64,000 bases of DNA from Brevibacillus antibioticus (lineage in GTDB: Bacteria > Bacillota > Bacilli > Brevibacillales > Brevibacillaceae), in contig NZ_SZNK01000001.1 of the NCBI RefSeq assembly GCF_005217615.1, forward strand, positions 2,375,501 to 2,439,500. The letters are read 5' to 3'. This document shows, in pieces, positions 45,811 through 54,403 of this stretch (positions within the stretch are counted from its first letter, which is position 1; every line of letters begins with the position of its first letter). Under the pieces are notes generated by a model that saw only the letters and a program-made list of their open reading frames with translations, was not told the DNA's origin and did not search any database. The translations under genes were made by a program, and so were the position numbers.

Positions 45811-46410
45811 ATGGAACAAAAACTTAACACAAAGCTTACTGCGTCTAACTACGTTTGCCCAAGTAGTTCTAAATACCCAAGTAAACCGGATTATGATACA
45901 TTCGCTCGAAAATATAGGGAATATGCAAGTTCTGCTGCTGAACAAATTGGTATTTCTACTGCTGTAGTATTAACTCATTGGTATCAAGAATGGGGCATTC
46001 CAATTAACAACCCCGGATTCCAAGGTGGAGAAATTGGTAAACCTATTGGAAAATGCGGCAACTTCCCTGTTTATGCAACTTTGGATGATGGTGTTGAAGC
46101 ATTCTGCATACAAATCAATAAGCGATATGTTGGTGGCAAAAATGCTTTCGATGATATTTTTGGTAATAAAACTGACATTAGGGCAGCATATGAAGACGGC
46201 TTCAAAGGTGGCTTGAAGGCATCCAATATTCAAACCGATGACAACAAGAAAATAAATGTAGTTAGCGAAAGATTTGTTGGTGGGAACTATGCTTGCAATG
46301 AAGCACTAGGTGCGTCACCATGGAATGCAGGTCATTACATGAGAGCCAGCAAAGGTGATACCTATCCGGGACGTCGGCTTAACGCTGTTCTTAACGATGC
46401 TGACTGGTAA
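45811..46410 (+). CDS. Glucosaminidase-domain cell-wall hydrolase
   Basis: 199 residues, start ATG 45811 with GAGAGG upstream (an in-frame TTG at 45802 lies too close to it). The sequence matches the N-acetylglucosaminidase/FlgJ-type fold: FARKYREYASSAAEQIGISTAVVLTHWYQEWG with probable catalytic Glu60, and YATLDDGVEAFCIQI. No signal peptide or wall-binding repeat is present, so it would need a holin or lysis to reach the wall, as phage endolysins do. It closes a small unit with the sigma-like and glutaredoxin-like genes and ends in its own terminator. Confidence 0.75.
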   Translation: MEQKLNTKLTASNYVCPSSSKYPSKPDYDTFARKYREYASSAAEQIGISTAVVLTHWYQEWGIPINNPGFQGGEIGKPIGKCGNFPVYATLDDGVEAFCIQINKRYVGGKNAFDDIFGNKTDIRAAYEDGFKGGLKASNIQTDDNKKINVVSERFVGGNYACNEALGASPWNAGHYMRASKGDTYPGRRLNAVLNDADW

Positions 46411-46414
46411 TTTT

Positions 46415-46441
46415 GAGAGGGGGGAATTCCCCTCTCCTTTT
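46415..46441 (+). terminator. Terminator after the glucosaminidase gene
   Basis: GAGAGGGG / CCCCTCTC stem (46415-46422 and 46429-46436) with a six-base loop, followed by CTTTT. It lies between two convergent genes. Confidence 0.8.
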
Positions 46442-47081
46442 AAGGTTGTTCTTCTTTATTGCTTAGTTCAATACTAGTTACCTTGTCTCCTTTTAATAAC
46501 ACTCCTAACGATGGATAAAAGGTATTATCAGATGAACTAGAACCTGTAATCACGACATATTGTGTATCTGTATCCTTCCGTTTCTCATAAGCATAGGCAC
46601 TTTGAAAACTTTGCATAACTTCTTTTAGACTGCTTCCAATACCAAAACCACGATCTGTTTTGATGTCTGATGGCTCGTTAACAGTTATGCTTACTACCCC
46701 GCCTTTCGGATTTTCTATTTGCGGATTGGCTCCTCCTTTATAATAGAATGCAACACTAAGATTAAGTTTTTCATAAGTCCACAATGGGAAAGGTGTAGCA
46801 TTTAATACTCCCTTACTCGTTGGCTCTCCTAGCAATTTCCTTACGGTTTCTGCACTTTCCCCGATGTGAATACCGCCTAATGCTATATTCTCCTTAGTAA
46901 GCTCACCAGAACCAATTTCACTATCACTTTTTATAATCTTAATTTTGTTAAGATAGTCTTCTAAAGCTGCAACATTTTCACTCTGATTAGTTTGCTTTTC
47001 AACATTTGGAATTGTTGAAGGGAAGCCACATCCTGAAAGCGCAGATAGCACCAATATGCTGCTTAAAATGGCTTTTTTCAT
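46440..47081 (-). CDS. Hypothetical lipoprotein
   Basis: 213 residues with a lipoprotein signal (MKKAILSSILVLSALSGC, lipobox LSGC, Cys18). The mature part includes two short similar motifs, GIHIGESAETVRKLLGEP and GFGIGSSLKEVMQSF, the 'G..S...V...LG.P' repeats found in several outer-surface lipoproteins of unknown role. The RBS AAGGAGGA is good. Exported and membrane-anchored; no function can be assigned. Confidence 0.7.
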   Translation of the reverse strand: MKKAILSSILVLSALSGCGFPSTIPNVEKQTNQSENVAALEDYLNKIKIIKSDSEIGSGELTKENIALGGIHIGESAETVRKLLGEPTSKGVLNATPFPLWTYEKLNLSVAFYYKGGANPQIENPKGGVVSITVNEPSDIKTDRGFGIGSSLKEVMQSFQSAYAYEKRKDTDTQYVVITGSSSSDNTFYPSLGVLLKGDKVTSIELSNKEEQP

Positions 47082-47172
47082 AATAAATCCTCCTTAGCTG
47101 TAGTCCGCTTTTATTTGAGAATCGCCTACACACAATTACTAAAAGAGTGCAGGCGATCATGGGCTTACTTAA

Positions 47173-47367
47173 TTAATTTCCCATTGAGCGAATCTTGTAG
47201 TTCATAATCGATCTACATGCCCAAGCTTTGAGATCAGCTTCAGCATCCTCATAACCAAGATTTCTAGCATGTTTCTTGATAGCAGGGGTAAATTGATTTA
47301 TGATAATCATCAGCGCCTCACCATCACCCCGTTGTGCCTTCAATACTAATTCCTTTAACTGAAGCAT
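47173..47367 (-). CDS. Small sigma region-2-like protein (RsoA/HTH_16 type)
   Basis: 64 residues with an excellent RBS (AGGAGGTG). LKELVLKAQRGDGEALMIIINQFTPAIKKHARNLGYEDAEADL matches the start of group-V-type sigma factors (region 1.2/2.1) and the small helix-turn-helix family to which RsoA belongs. RsoA is the partner of SigO in B. subtilis and supplies the missing region 2. The C-terminal 20 residues (LKAWACRSIMNYKIRSMGN) diverge from the family. A region-4-only gene lies 1.7 kb away on the other strand, so the two could form a pair; cotranscription is not possible in this arrangement. Confidence 0.6.
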   Translation of the reverse strand: MLQLKELVLKAQRGDGEALMIIINQFTPAIKKHARNLGYEDAEADLKAWACRSIMNYKIRSMGN

Positions 47368-47734
47368 AATGTTCTCACCTCCTAAATACCATATAGCGTT
47401 AAGTACCGGAGTTTTATTACAAAATTACAAAATTATTCCATTTTCCTGAATTTAATACGATCCAACACTCTAAAAAGTTTCTCTATAGGCCTAGTTAAAT
47501 TTTGGAGTGCGTCAATCAATACTCTTAAAAGTCACTATTTTTTAATATGACTCCCCTAAATCAATTCAAATAAAAGAATTACTTTATTGAAGCTGTTGAA
47601 ATCTAATTCCTATTTCCCACCACATACCATTCTTTACAGCATATCTGGACCACCAGTAATTCGTTCAGCATCTTTAACTGCAACAATAACGGGACACAAT
47701 CATGCTAATAATCTATCTCTTTCTAAAAAGCCTC
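47368..47734. other. Non-coding AT-rich stretch
   Basis: 367 bp with frequent stops on both strands. I see no intact gene, hairpin terminator or clear promoter. Short minus-strand frames such as VIVAVKDAERITGGPDM near 47640-47700 could be fragments of a lost gene. Confidence 0.5.
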
Positions 47735-47884
47735 TTAGTAAAATGTGAATCCTGATTGAACGCCCCCTCTATGTGCATATGTATCAATTCCTTTAGCTTG
47801 ACCAGACACTACTATATATCCCTTATCTGTACATATTTTGGCAAGGTTGTATAAGTGATAGGATGGTCTGACTCCACGTATCAT
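47735..47884 (-). pseudogene. DprA-like DNA-processing protein fragment
   Basis: A 49-residue open frame (ATG at 47884) reading GVRPSYHLYNLAKICTDKG and IVVSGQAKGIDTYAHRGG, a close match to the Rossmann-fold core of DprA/Smf (pattern 'GxR.PS ... GxxVVSGxAxGIDxxAHxG'). A full DprA is near 290 residues or more; the rest is absent on both sides, so this is a remnant, not the competence gene itself. Confidence 0.6.
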
Positions 47885-47938
47885 CAGCGGTTCTCCCCGT
47901 ATAGCTCAACTGGTTTTTCTCCGAGTGAAAATCAATTG

Positions 47939-49111
47939 TCATTCCTGTTTCGCCTCCATAAACTCCAATCGGTTCCCAAATGGGTCCTCTGTGAAAAAGC
48001 GGATAAGGTGAGGAATTTCTTCGTCAATCCGAAACGATATCCCATTTGCTTGCAGATGCTCCATCAGCGAACCAATGTTTTGCACAAGGAACGCCGGATG
48101 TGCTTTTTTCGCGGGAATGAATCCTTCCTCTACACCAATATGAATCATTTGAGCGCCACATTGAAACCATATACCACCTCGAACGAGAAGCTTCGCTGGC
48201 TTTGGAACCTCTGGCATTCCCAAAAGCTCACCAAAAAACTTGCGCGCTACGTCCTCTGTTCCTGCTGGTGCTGCTAATTGTACATGGTCGAGCCCAATCC
48301 ATTCATGCTTTGTTGTCATCGTCTTCTTGTCCTCCTCTTTTTTGCACAGAACCATCCATTCGTCAATCTGATGGGTCATTACTCTGCCTTCCTTTGTGGT
48401 AAGTCCTAGATATTCTTTTTGTTCATCTGTAGCGTGCAGCAGCAGCTTTTCGACGTCCTCCTCCTGCTGAGATGATTCGGAAGTACGCTGAACCCACGGT
48501 AAAAATTCAAACCTTTTTTTGCGTTCCCGTTGCTTTTGCACAGGTAAGCCATTCGCTTCAAACAAAGCCCCCCATTCACTTACGGAAAGACAGCGAACAT
48601 GACTGGGATCGCGTGTTTTCTCTACTTCATTTATGAACCCCGAGAGTGACAACTCCTCAGGCGAAACGTTGTCAATGAAGAGAAACAACCCACCAGGAGA
48701 GAGCACGCGACTCACCTCACGGACAAAAGCCGCCGGATCTGGAAAATGATGAGCCGCGATTCGGCATGTGACGATCTCAAATGATTCATCGAGAAACGGG
48801 AGAGATTCTGCATCAGCCTGAACATACATCACATTATGGACAAGTGCTTTATCATTAGCCTCAGCGGCTGCCATGAGCATCGGGCGAGTCAAATCCGTGG
48901 CGACGACCAAGCTCACATGAGGAGCCAATGTCCTCGCTACGTGCCCACCTCCTGTGGCGATATCCAGTGCCCGCCACTTCTCTCTTGGCTGTATCCACTC
49001 CACCATCAGATCCAGGTCGCTGCCCTTTGCATGCGTCTTGCTTTGCACGTATTGCTCTGCATTTTTTCCAAATTGGGCTTGAACAGCTTGTTTGATCTCC
49101 TCATTCTTCAT
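47939..49111 (-). CDS. Fusion of SAM methyltransferase and VOC domain
   Basis: 390 residues. The N-terminal half (about 1-255) is a class I methyltransferase of the UbiE/COQ5-like group: RALDIATGGGHVARTL (motif I), ADAESLPFLDESFEIVTC and LSPGGLFLFIDN. The C-terminal half (about 270-390) is a glyoxalase-type VOC domain (GLDHVQLAAPAGTEDVARKFFGELLG, FFTEDPFGNRLEFME). The methyltransferase has no visible target domain. Start ATG 49111 after AGGAGGTG. Divergent from the LysR gene, which may regulate it. Possible roles are modification or resistance to a small molecule, not shown. Confidence 0.8.
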   Translation of the reverse strand: MKNEEIKQAVQAQFGKNAEQYVQSKTHAKGSDLDLMVEWIQPREKWRALDIATGGGHVARTLAPHVSLVVATDLTRPMLMAAAEANDKALVHNVMYVQADAESLPFLDESFEIVTCRIAAHHFPDPAAFVREVSRVLSPGGLFLFIDNVSPEELSLSGFINEVEKTRDPSHVRCLSVSEWGALFEANGLPVQKQRERKKRFEFLPWVQRTSESSQQEEDVEKLLLHATDEQKEYLGLTTKEGRVMTHQIDEWMVLCKKEEDKKTMTTKHEWIGLDHVQLAAPAGTEDVARKFFGELLGMPEVPKPAKLLVRGGIWFQCGAQMIHIGVEEGFIPAKKAHPAFLVQNIGSLMEHLQANGISFRIDEEIPHLIRFFTEDPFGNRLEFMEAKQE

Positions 49112-49211
49112 CAGGAACACCTCCTGCCTACATCATATTCCAATGTTTGTCATCTTTGTTATAGAATGCAGATAACTAGTTATCGACAATTTGAATAGGA
49201 GGCAACTCACA

Positions 49212-50078
49212 ATGGATCGAGAAAGTCTTGAAGTATTTTTAACGATTGCTCGGCATGGATCGATTAATCGCGCTGCACAGGCGTTATTTTTGGCGCAATC
49301 AACATTGACACACCGATTGAAGCAGTTAGAGCGCCAAGTTGGGAGTGCGCTTTTTGTTCGCACCGCTTCAGGAGTGAGTCTTACAGGCGAAGGACGTCGG
49401 TTACTACCGGTTGCGACCAATATCGTGGAGCAAATGCGATCCTTTATCCAAGAGACAGAACAGCGCCAATCGATGAACATCGTCGCCGGAAAAGCTTTTG
49501 TCGCCTATGAGCTGCCGAGACTGATTGGGGAGTACCGGGTTGCTCATCCGGGCTTTACTTGCTACGTCCGCTCTACATTGTACGAGGAGTCCCTTAGCGC
49601 TCTGCTAACCGGAACGGCTGATATTGCCTTTCTCGGAAGTGAAATGTATCACCCGCACATCCATCAAGAATTCCTTCCCAGCGATCGACTCCTCCTCGTC
49701 ATGGCGCCCAGCCATCCTTGGGCAAGTGGCTTTCCAGGGTTTCAGGCATGGGGAACCGAGGAAATGATTGTGTTCGGGAATCACACCGCTCCCTATCGCC
49801 AACGGATTGACCGCTATCTGGCGCAGCAAGGCGTTTTTCCTAATATGATTATGGAACTGGACAGTTTCAATGCTGTTAAAAAAATGGTCGAACGTCAGCT
49901 AGGGATCACCATCCTTCCGGAAAGAACTATTCAACAAGAGCTAGCGACCGGAAGATTGGTTGCCTACGATATTGCAAACGGAGAATTAGTGCGCCCCACA
50001 CTCATCGCCTACCTGCATCCAAAAAAAGAGGACGATGCTTTCCAGCAATTCGTCCAATGGGTCAAGGAGCATTATTAA
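49212..50078 (+). CDS. LysR family transcriptional regulator
   Basis: 288 residues. N-terminal winged helix (LEVFLTIARHGSINRAAQALFLAQSTLTHRLKQLERQVG) and a periplasmic-binding-like effector domain. Start ATG 49212 (AGGAGG eight bases upstream); a TTG at 49191 is less likely. Divergent from the methyltransferase-VOC gene with a 100-bp shared intergenic space, the usual arrangement for a LysR regulator and its target. Confidence 0.9.
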   Translation: MDRESLEVFLTIARHGSINRAAQALFLAQSTLTHRLKQLERQVGSALFVRTASGVSLTGEGRRLLPVATNIVEQMRSFIQETEQRQSMNIVAGKAFVAYELPRLIGEYRVAHPGFTCYVRSTLYEESLSALLTGTADIAFLGSEMYHPHIHQEFLPSDRLLLVMAPSHPWASGFPGFQAWGTEEMIVFGNHTAPYRQRIDRYLAQQGVFPNMIMELDSFNAVKKMVERQLGITILPERTIQQELATGRLVAYDIANGELVRPTLIAYLHPKKEDDAFQQFVQWVKEHY

Positions 50079-50085
50079 CAAACGT

Positions 50086-50967
50086 TCACTGTAGTGTTAG
50101 TACCGTAAGCTCAGGGCGGCAAAATAAACGAACAGGTAAGATCGTCGTACCCAACCCTCTGTTGGTGTACACAGCCATGCCACCTACCTGATACAGTCCT
50201 TTTACGTATTTACGCCCGTATTGCGGCGCCAAGAGATGACCAATGAAGGGCAAGCGTACTTGTCCGCCATGGCTGTGGCCGGACAGTTGGAGATGCACGG
50301 GATACTCTGACGCAATATCAGCAAAATCAGGCTCATGCGCCAACAAGATAACGCTGCCCTCCGGCGGGATATTTTCCAGCGCCCTTGAAAGATCAGGTAC
50401 GCCATGGAAAACATCATCGACCCCCGCCATGTATAGCTGCTGGCCATCTTTGTGCACGACAACGTGCCGATTATCCAACACTTCAAATCCAGACGCGACT
50501 AAGCCATCTCGAACCTTTTGCTGTTCACCAGCTCGATAATCGTGATTGCCCAAAACGGCGAATTTGCCTAATGGGGCAAGGAGCTGATTGAAAAGGGGAA
50601 CGGCGGCGAATAGCGGTCGCGTCACTTCATCTACGATATCCCCTGTGAAGCAAATCAAATCCGGTTTTTCGCTCTGGATCACGGCAATAACCGACTCTAA
50701 CTCTTTCGGTTCAAAATAATGACCGAGATGGACATCACTGAAATGAATGAGCTTTGTCCCCTTAAAGCTTTCTGGCAATCCTGGTATCGTGATGGACAAT
50801 CGTACGATATCAAGTGCTTTTCTTTCCCATACATGACCGTACACGCCAGTCGCTATACCAAGACCAATCAATCCACCTACCCATTTCGAGACTTTGTGGA
50901 GAAATGTTTTCCTTGAAATGGGCGCAAGGTTAGGATCATTCACTGTTTTTCGTTCGCTCATATCCAT
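50086..50967 (-). CDS. Metallophosphoesterase (YkuE-like)
   Basis: 293 residues. The five metal motifs are present: HFSDVHLG, TGDIVDE, LGNHDYRAG, LAHEPD and SGHSHGGQ. N-terminal SRKTFLHKVSKWVGGLIGLGIATG looks like a twin-arginine signal with one arginine changed to lysine (RK), or a membrane anchor; B. subtilis YkuE is a Tat substrate. It overlaps the carbonic anhydrase gene by 32 bp, and its stop is seven bases from the LysR stop on the other strand. Confidence 0.85.
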   Translation of the reverse strand: MDMSERKTVNDPNLAPISRKTFLHKVSKWVGGLIGLGIATGVYGHVWERKALDIVRLSITIPGLPESFKGTKLIHFSDVHLGHYFEPKELESVIAVIQSEKPDLICFTGDIVDEVTRPLFAAVPLFNQLLAPLGKFAVLGNHDYRAGEQQKVRDGLVASGFEVLDNRHVVVHKDGQQLYMAGVDDVFHGVPDLSRALENIPPEGSVILLAHEPDFADIASEYPVHLQLSGHSHGGQVRLPFIGHLLAPQYGRKYVKGLYQVGGMAVYTNRGLGTTILPVRLFCRPELTVLTLQ

Positions 50968-51520
50968 TCACGACAACGTCCAATCTTCCTGTCACCGGGT
51001 CAATGAGTAAGCCATGTACCTCCACATTCGGTGGGAGGAGCGGGTGATTTTTAATCGTTTCTACGCTATTTTTCACACTTTCTTCTACACGATCGAATCC
51101 GTGCAGCCATTTATGTAAGTTAATTCCCGCATGTTGGAGCGTGGAAAACGTTTGAGCCGAGACTCCTCGCTCCAGCATCTTCTCCATTGTGCGCTTGCTG
51201 TCGATCGCACTCATCCCGCAGTCATAATGCCCGACGACCATCACTTCTTCGGCATTCAATTCGTAGATCGCAATAAGAATACTGCGCATGATACTTCCAA
51301 AAGGATGGGACACAATTGCCCCGGCGCTTTTTACGTGCTTGATATCCCCATTGCGCATGTTCATGGCTTTCGGTAGAAGTTCAACCAAACGGGTATCCAT
51401 ACAAGACAACACGACCAATCGTTTATCAGGGAACTTGGTGGTTTGGTACTTTTCATATTCTTGGTTGGCCACAAATTCACGGTTAAATGAGAGAATTTCA
51501 TCCAAATTGCGCACTTTCAC
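50936..51520 (-). CDS. Beta-carbonic anhydrase (YtiB-like)
   Basis: Zinc enzyme hydrating CO2 to bicarbonate, 194 residues. Zinc ligands Cys40 and Asp42-Arg44 (SCMDTR), His98 and Cys101 (HYDC) are all present. The short length and VGHYDCGMSAID resemble the small class II-type proteins of Bacilli. No signal peptide, so cytoplasmic. It overlaps the downstream phosphoesterase gene by 32 bp. Confidence 0.88.
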   Translation of the reverse strand: MKVRNLDEILSFNREFVANQEYEKYQTTKFPDKRLVVLSCMDTRLVELLPKAMNMRNGDIKHVKSAGAIVSHPFGSIMRSILIAIYELNAEEVMVVGHYDCGMSAIDSKRTMEKMLERGVSAQTFSTLQHAGINLHKWLHGFDRVEESVKNSVETIKNHPLLPPNVEVHGLLIDPVTGRLDVVVNGYERTKNSE

Positions 51521-51630
51521 AGCACCTGCCTCGCTTTTAGTAGTATGTAATTGGTTATCGTATACTTCTCTATTTTACCTAGGAGGAACAAAATCTCGCA
51601 AGGGACTGTGGCAGTTTCTTATCAATTGGT

Positions 51631-52101
51631 TCATTTTGTCAGGATGTAATGCTGCTCGTCTAAACGAAATTTTTTTGGTGAAAAGAGGTCCTCGATCGTA
51701 GAGTAAATGGGTTCCCTTTTTGTGAATTTGTCACCTATCCATAAACCATACAGTTCAACCTGCGTCTTGTCGTGATCAAGTAGCTCCTCACACCAAGCAC
51801 GTAGATGCATCATTCTGTCCATGCTTTTTTGATAGTCTTCTACGTATTCTTGATAATAGCGAGGCCTCTCCTCTACTGGGTACATCCCGAGTTTTACTTT
51901 ATCAGGATGCTTGGGAATGCTAAAACTGCAAGCGCAGCCCTCTTCGGTTTTCACCAGCCATGCCTGTTTTTTCGGAAAATGCTTGAAAAAATGAGGACTT
52001 TTTTCACGTGATAACTTGCCTGTCTTAACATAAGGAGAGACTAGTGGACTAGGCTCAATTCCTGGTGTTTCACTTATCATGACGAATAATTCTAGGCACA
52101 T
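51631..52101 (-). CDS. Hypothetical protein
   Basis: 156 residues, ATG at 52101 after GGAGGAG. Soluble, with several aromatic and charged stretches (HFFKHFPKKQAWLVKTEEGCACSFSIPKHPD) but no motif I recognise. Starts at a good RBS and looks intact. Not obviously part of an operon; the carbonic anhydrase gene begins 110 bp downstream. Confidence 0.65.
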   Translation of the reverse strand: MCLELFVMISETPGIEPSPLVSPYVKTGKLSREKSPHFFKHFPKKQAWLVKTEEGCACSFSIPKHPDKVKLGMYPVEERPRYYQEYVEDYQKSMDRMMHLRAWCEELLDHDKTQVELYGLWIGDKFTKREPIYSTIEDLFSPKKFRLDEQHYILTK

Positions 52102-52200
52102 GGGTTCAGCTCCTCCGGAAAGAGTGCGTTTTTAGTTATAGTAAAAACCACCTAACTTTGGTAAAATCATCAAAAAAAACATAATTAGGAGAGTTGCAGA

Positions 52201-52638
52201 TTGAAATTTAGACTAGCCTTAATACTTGCACTAGCACTAATCCTTCCAGCTTGTAGTGAAACAGCAAGCACACCAGAAGTACCGTTACCCGCTTATGTAT
52301 TAGCCATTGATCGATTTGACGAAAGCACCGGAATGTGGATGGTTGCTTTAGCGACAGAATCAAATGATGAAAAGGAATTGCGCGCGTTAGTGGAAAATAC
52401 TCGGACCTTAGCGAAAGACAAGAAAGAAGAAGTTAACTCCGTTTCTGTGACCATTATCAAACCAGATGGAAGGATTCCTTCCACTGTTACGGCATTTGGC
52501 AGAATTGCCTTGACGAGTAAAGGCATGGAACAAACTGGATTGAGTAGTACCACCGAAATGGTCTTTGAATATAGAAACGCACCCGCTGCAAGCCCCGAAA
52601 AACCACCTACTACACCAGCTAAAGAAACTACTAAGTGA
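52201..52638 (+). CDS. Hypothetical lipoprotein
   Basis: 145 residues. Start TTG 52201 with AGGAGAG seven bases upstream. Signal peptide MKFRLALILALALILPAC with lipobox LPAC (Cys18), then a single globular domain and a Pro/Thr-rich tail (SPEKPPTTPAKETTK). No family recognised. Followed by a terminator. Confidence 0.68.
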   Translation: MKFRLALILALALILPACSETASTPEVPLPAYVLAIDRFDESTGMWMVALATESNDEKELRALVENTRTLAKDKKEEVNSVSVTIIKPDGRIPSTVTAFGRIALTSKGMEQTGLSSTTEMVFEYRNAPAASPEKPPTTPAKETTK

Positions 52639-52677
52639 CCTTAATTCTATTTAGTAAAATGGTATATTGATGATCAA

Positions 52678-52713
52678 AGCCAGGGTTAAAATACCTTGGC
52701 TTATTTCTTGCCC
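52678..52713 (+). terminator. Terminator after the lipoprotein gene
   Basis: AAGCCAGGG / CCTTGGCTT stem with a short AT-rich loop followed by ATTTCTT. Moderate T tract. Confidence 0.6.
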
Positions 52714-52732
52714 CGACACAATAGCCAATTTA

Positions 52733-53506
52733 TCAGGTTAAAACTTGGAAAAGCTTTTCTACTTGTTCCTTATTTGCGAATGACTCATCTATCGATAAAA
52801 AGGATAATAAGGTAATTCCTTTTTGGGCTTTATTTGCCGCAAACATTTTGTGATGACCATCCAATAAATAATGACTATAAACCCATATCTCATCAAAATG
52901 ATTTAACGGATATTTTATATCTAGGAAAGAAATGCTCAACGCTGTTGGTGATTCTTTTAAATCGACTCTGTCCATGTAATCATTTATTGCTATAGGATTT
53001 AATGATTCACTGGATTGAATGGGTACTATATATTCTTCAATTTTCCTCATACTGCTAATATTCCTTAGCCCAGCCTTATAGTACTCAGTCCCATGTGCCT
53101 CTCTTTTCAGCCTAGGATACACCTTGAGCAAAGTTGTAATGTAATGACCTTTGGGAATGAGACAGGATAAATCAGACAGGAAATCTTGGTCCAGTGTATT
53201 TATCCCTTGATTTAATTTATTAGATATTTTTGTTGCGTTTTTTATATCCATTCCTGAAGCGTTGGCATAAAAAAGACAGGTTTCACAATCTATACCTGTA
53301 TTGGCGATCTCTTTTCCCTCAATGGTTAGAAACCTTTGACGATAACCAGCCTGCTTATACGCAATTGGTGATGTTGAAGAACAAATATGAATTTCTTTAT
53401 AGGACAGTAGTTTACTCAATTTTTTTCTCTCCGACTGAAATAGTTCTAAATCAATAAAACATACGTGATCAGTATTAACCTTTAAATTTAGATGGGTTTT
53501 CAACAT
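52733..53506 (-). CDS. Hypothetical protein
   Basis: 257 residues, soluble. Two cysteines in CETCLF near residue 75 and a C-terminal YLLDGHHKMFAANKAQ that resembles the DGHHR motif of ParB-like and DUF1015-like folds, but the rest does not match a family I know. AT-rich codon use. Overlaps the upstream zinc-ribbon gene by 32 bp. Confidence 0.6.
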   Translation of the reverse strand: MLKTHLNLKVNTDHVCFIDLELFQSERKKLSKLLSYKEIHICSSTSPIAYKQAGYRQRFLTIEGKEIANTGIDCETCLFYANASGMDIKNATKISNKLNQGINTLDQDFLSDLSCLIPKGHYITTLLKVYPRLKREAHGTEYYKAGLRNISSMRKIEEYIVPIQSSESLNPIAINDYMDRVDLKESPTALSISFLDIKYPLNHFDEIWVYSHYLLDGHHKMFAANKAQKGITLLSFLSIDESFANKEQVEKLFQVLT

Positions 53507-53669
53507 AACTCTCGATCACATACCCACAATTTGTACAAATTCTATGAATGATGACAGAACTAATCGGAATAATCTTGCCTAATGGAAACACTCCCGCCTG
53601 CGGAGCTTGTCTCCCTTTTCCAATCTCACTGCAACCACATTTTGGACATTGCTCTATTGGATTTTCCAT
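53475..53669 (-). CDS. Zinc-ribbon protein, 'TFIIIB-like' family
   Basis: 64 residues with two CPKCG/CTNCG knuckles (CPKCGCSEIGKG ... ICTNCG), typical of small Bacilli proteins automatically named after the TFIIIB zinc ribbon. Start ATG 53669 behind GTGAGGTG. Overlaps the downstream gene by 32 bp. Function unknown, probably nucleic-acid or protein binding. Confidence 0.7.
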   Translation of the reverse strand: MENPIEQCPKCGCSEIGKGRQAPQAGVFPLGKIIPISSVIIHRICTNCGYVIESYVENPSKFKG

Positions 53670-53699
53670 TTTACACCTCACTATTATTTTGAAATTTCA

Positions 53700-54368
53700 T
53701 TAATCTTTTAAATGTTTATTCCACAATGCTATGTCATAGTAATCGACACAAAGATCTTGATTGTCTCGCGTAAATAGTCCTAAATGATAGTGATCATGAC
53801 CGAAACTCCTAAGAAATGACCCTGCTCCCGTTCTTGAAAGTGGCTCAAAAAAACCAGAGACGTATTCAAATACAATCTTGCTCCCTATTATAAAAACAGT
53901 GTCATAATCTCGCTTCATCAATATTTTATCTCTATTTTCCTTATAATGGAACATTAAACAATCATCATAATCTAAATCAGAAAATTTTCTTGGGTTCAAT
54001 TCAAAACTCCTAACGCTCCCCTTTTGCTGATGTACTTTCTGTCTTAGATCTTTCCACTGATGTGTATTAAGTTGTAGTGAATGATGAAGGAAGACAAGTT
54101 CATTATTCTTTTTCGTATGTGAAAATCTATGTAAGTGTATTGGTAAGTCTTTTTCCATATTTGTTATGTAAATGATCTTATCTCTGTGATCTGCACCTAT
54201 AAGTAGAACACAAGCTAAGTACTGCAACGATTGTTGATTGCCAAAAATCATAAACATGTCTTTATCGAATTCACAAGCAAATATACCCTTTGTATGAAAT
54301 GTAGGAGTTAGAACCACATACTTTCTATTCTGTAACCAGATTTCTTTTTGAAGGAATTGGATTTTCAA
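53700..54368 (-). CDS. Hypothetical protein
   Basis: About 222 residues if read from the TTG at 54368, which has GGAGG five bases upstream; reading further to 54497 would overlap the DUF3841 gene by 94 bp. Soluble, Phe/His-rich, no recognised motif. Lies just downstream of the DUF3841 gene, so may be its partner. Confidence 0.55.
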   Translation of the reverse strand: MKIQFLQKEIWLQNRKYVVLTPTFHTKGIFACEFDKDMFMIFGNQQSLQYLACVLLIGADHRDKIIYITNMEKDLPIHLHRFSHTKKNNELVFLHHSLQLNTHQWKDLRQKVHQQKGSVRSFELNPRKFSDLDYDDCLMFHYKENRDKILMKRDYDTVFIIGSKIVFEYVSGFFEPLSRTGAGSFLRSFGHDHYHLGLFTRDNQDLCVDYYDIALWNKHLKD

Positions 54369-54403
54369 AACTGCCTCCGATAAACTTGATTTTTCGCAAA
54401 TGG

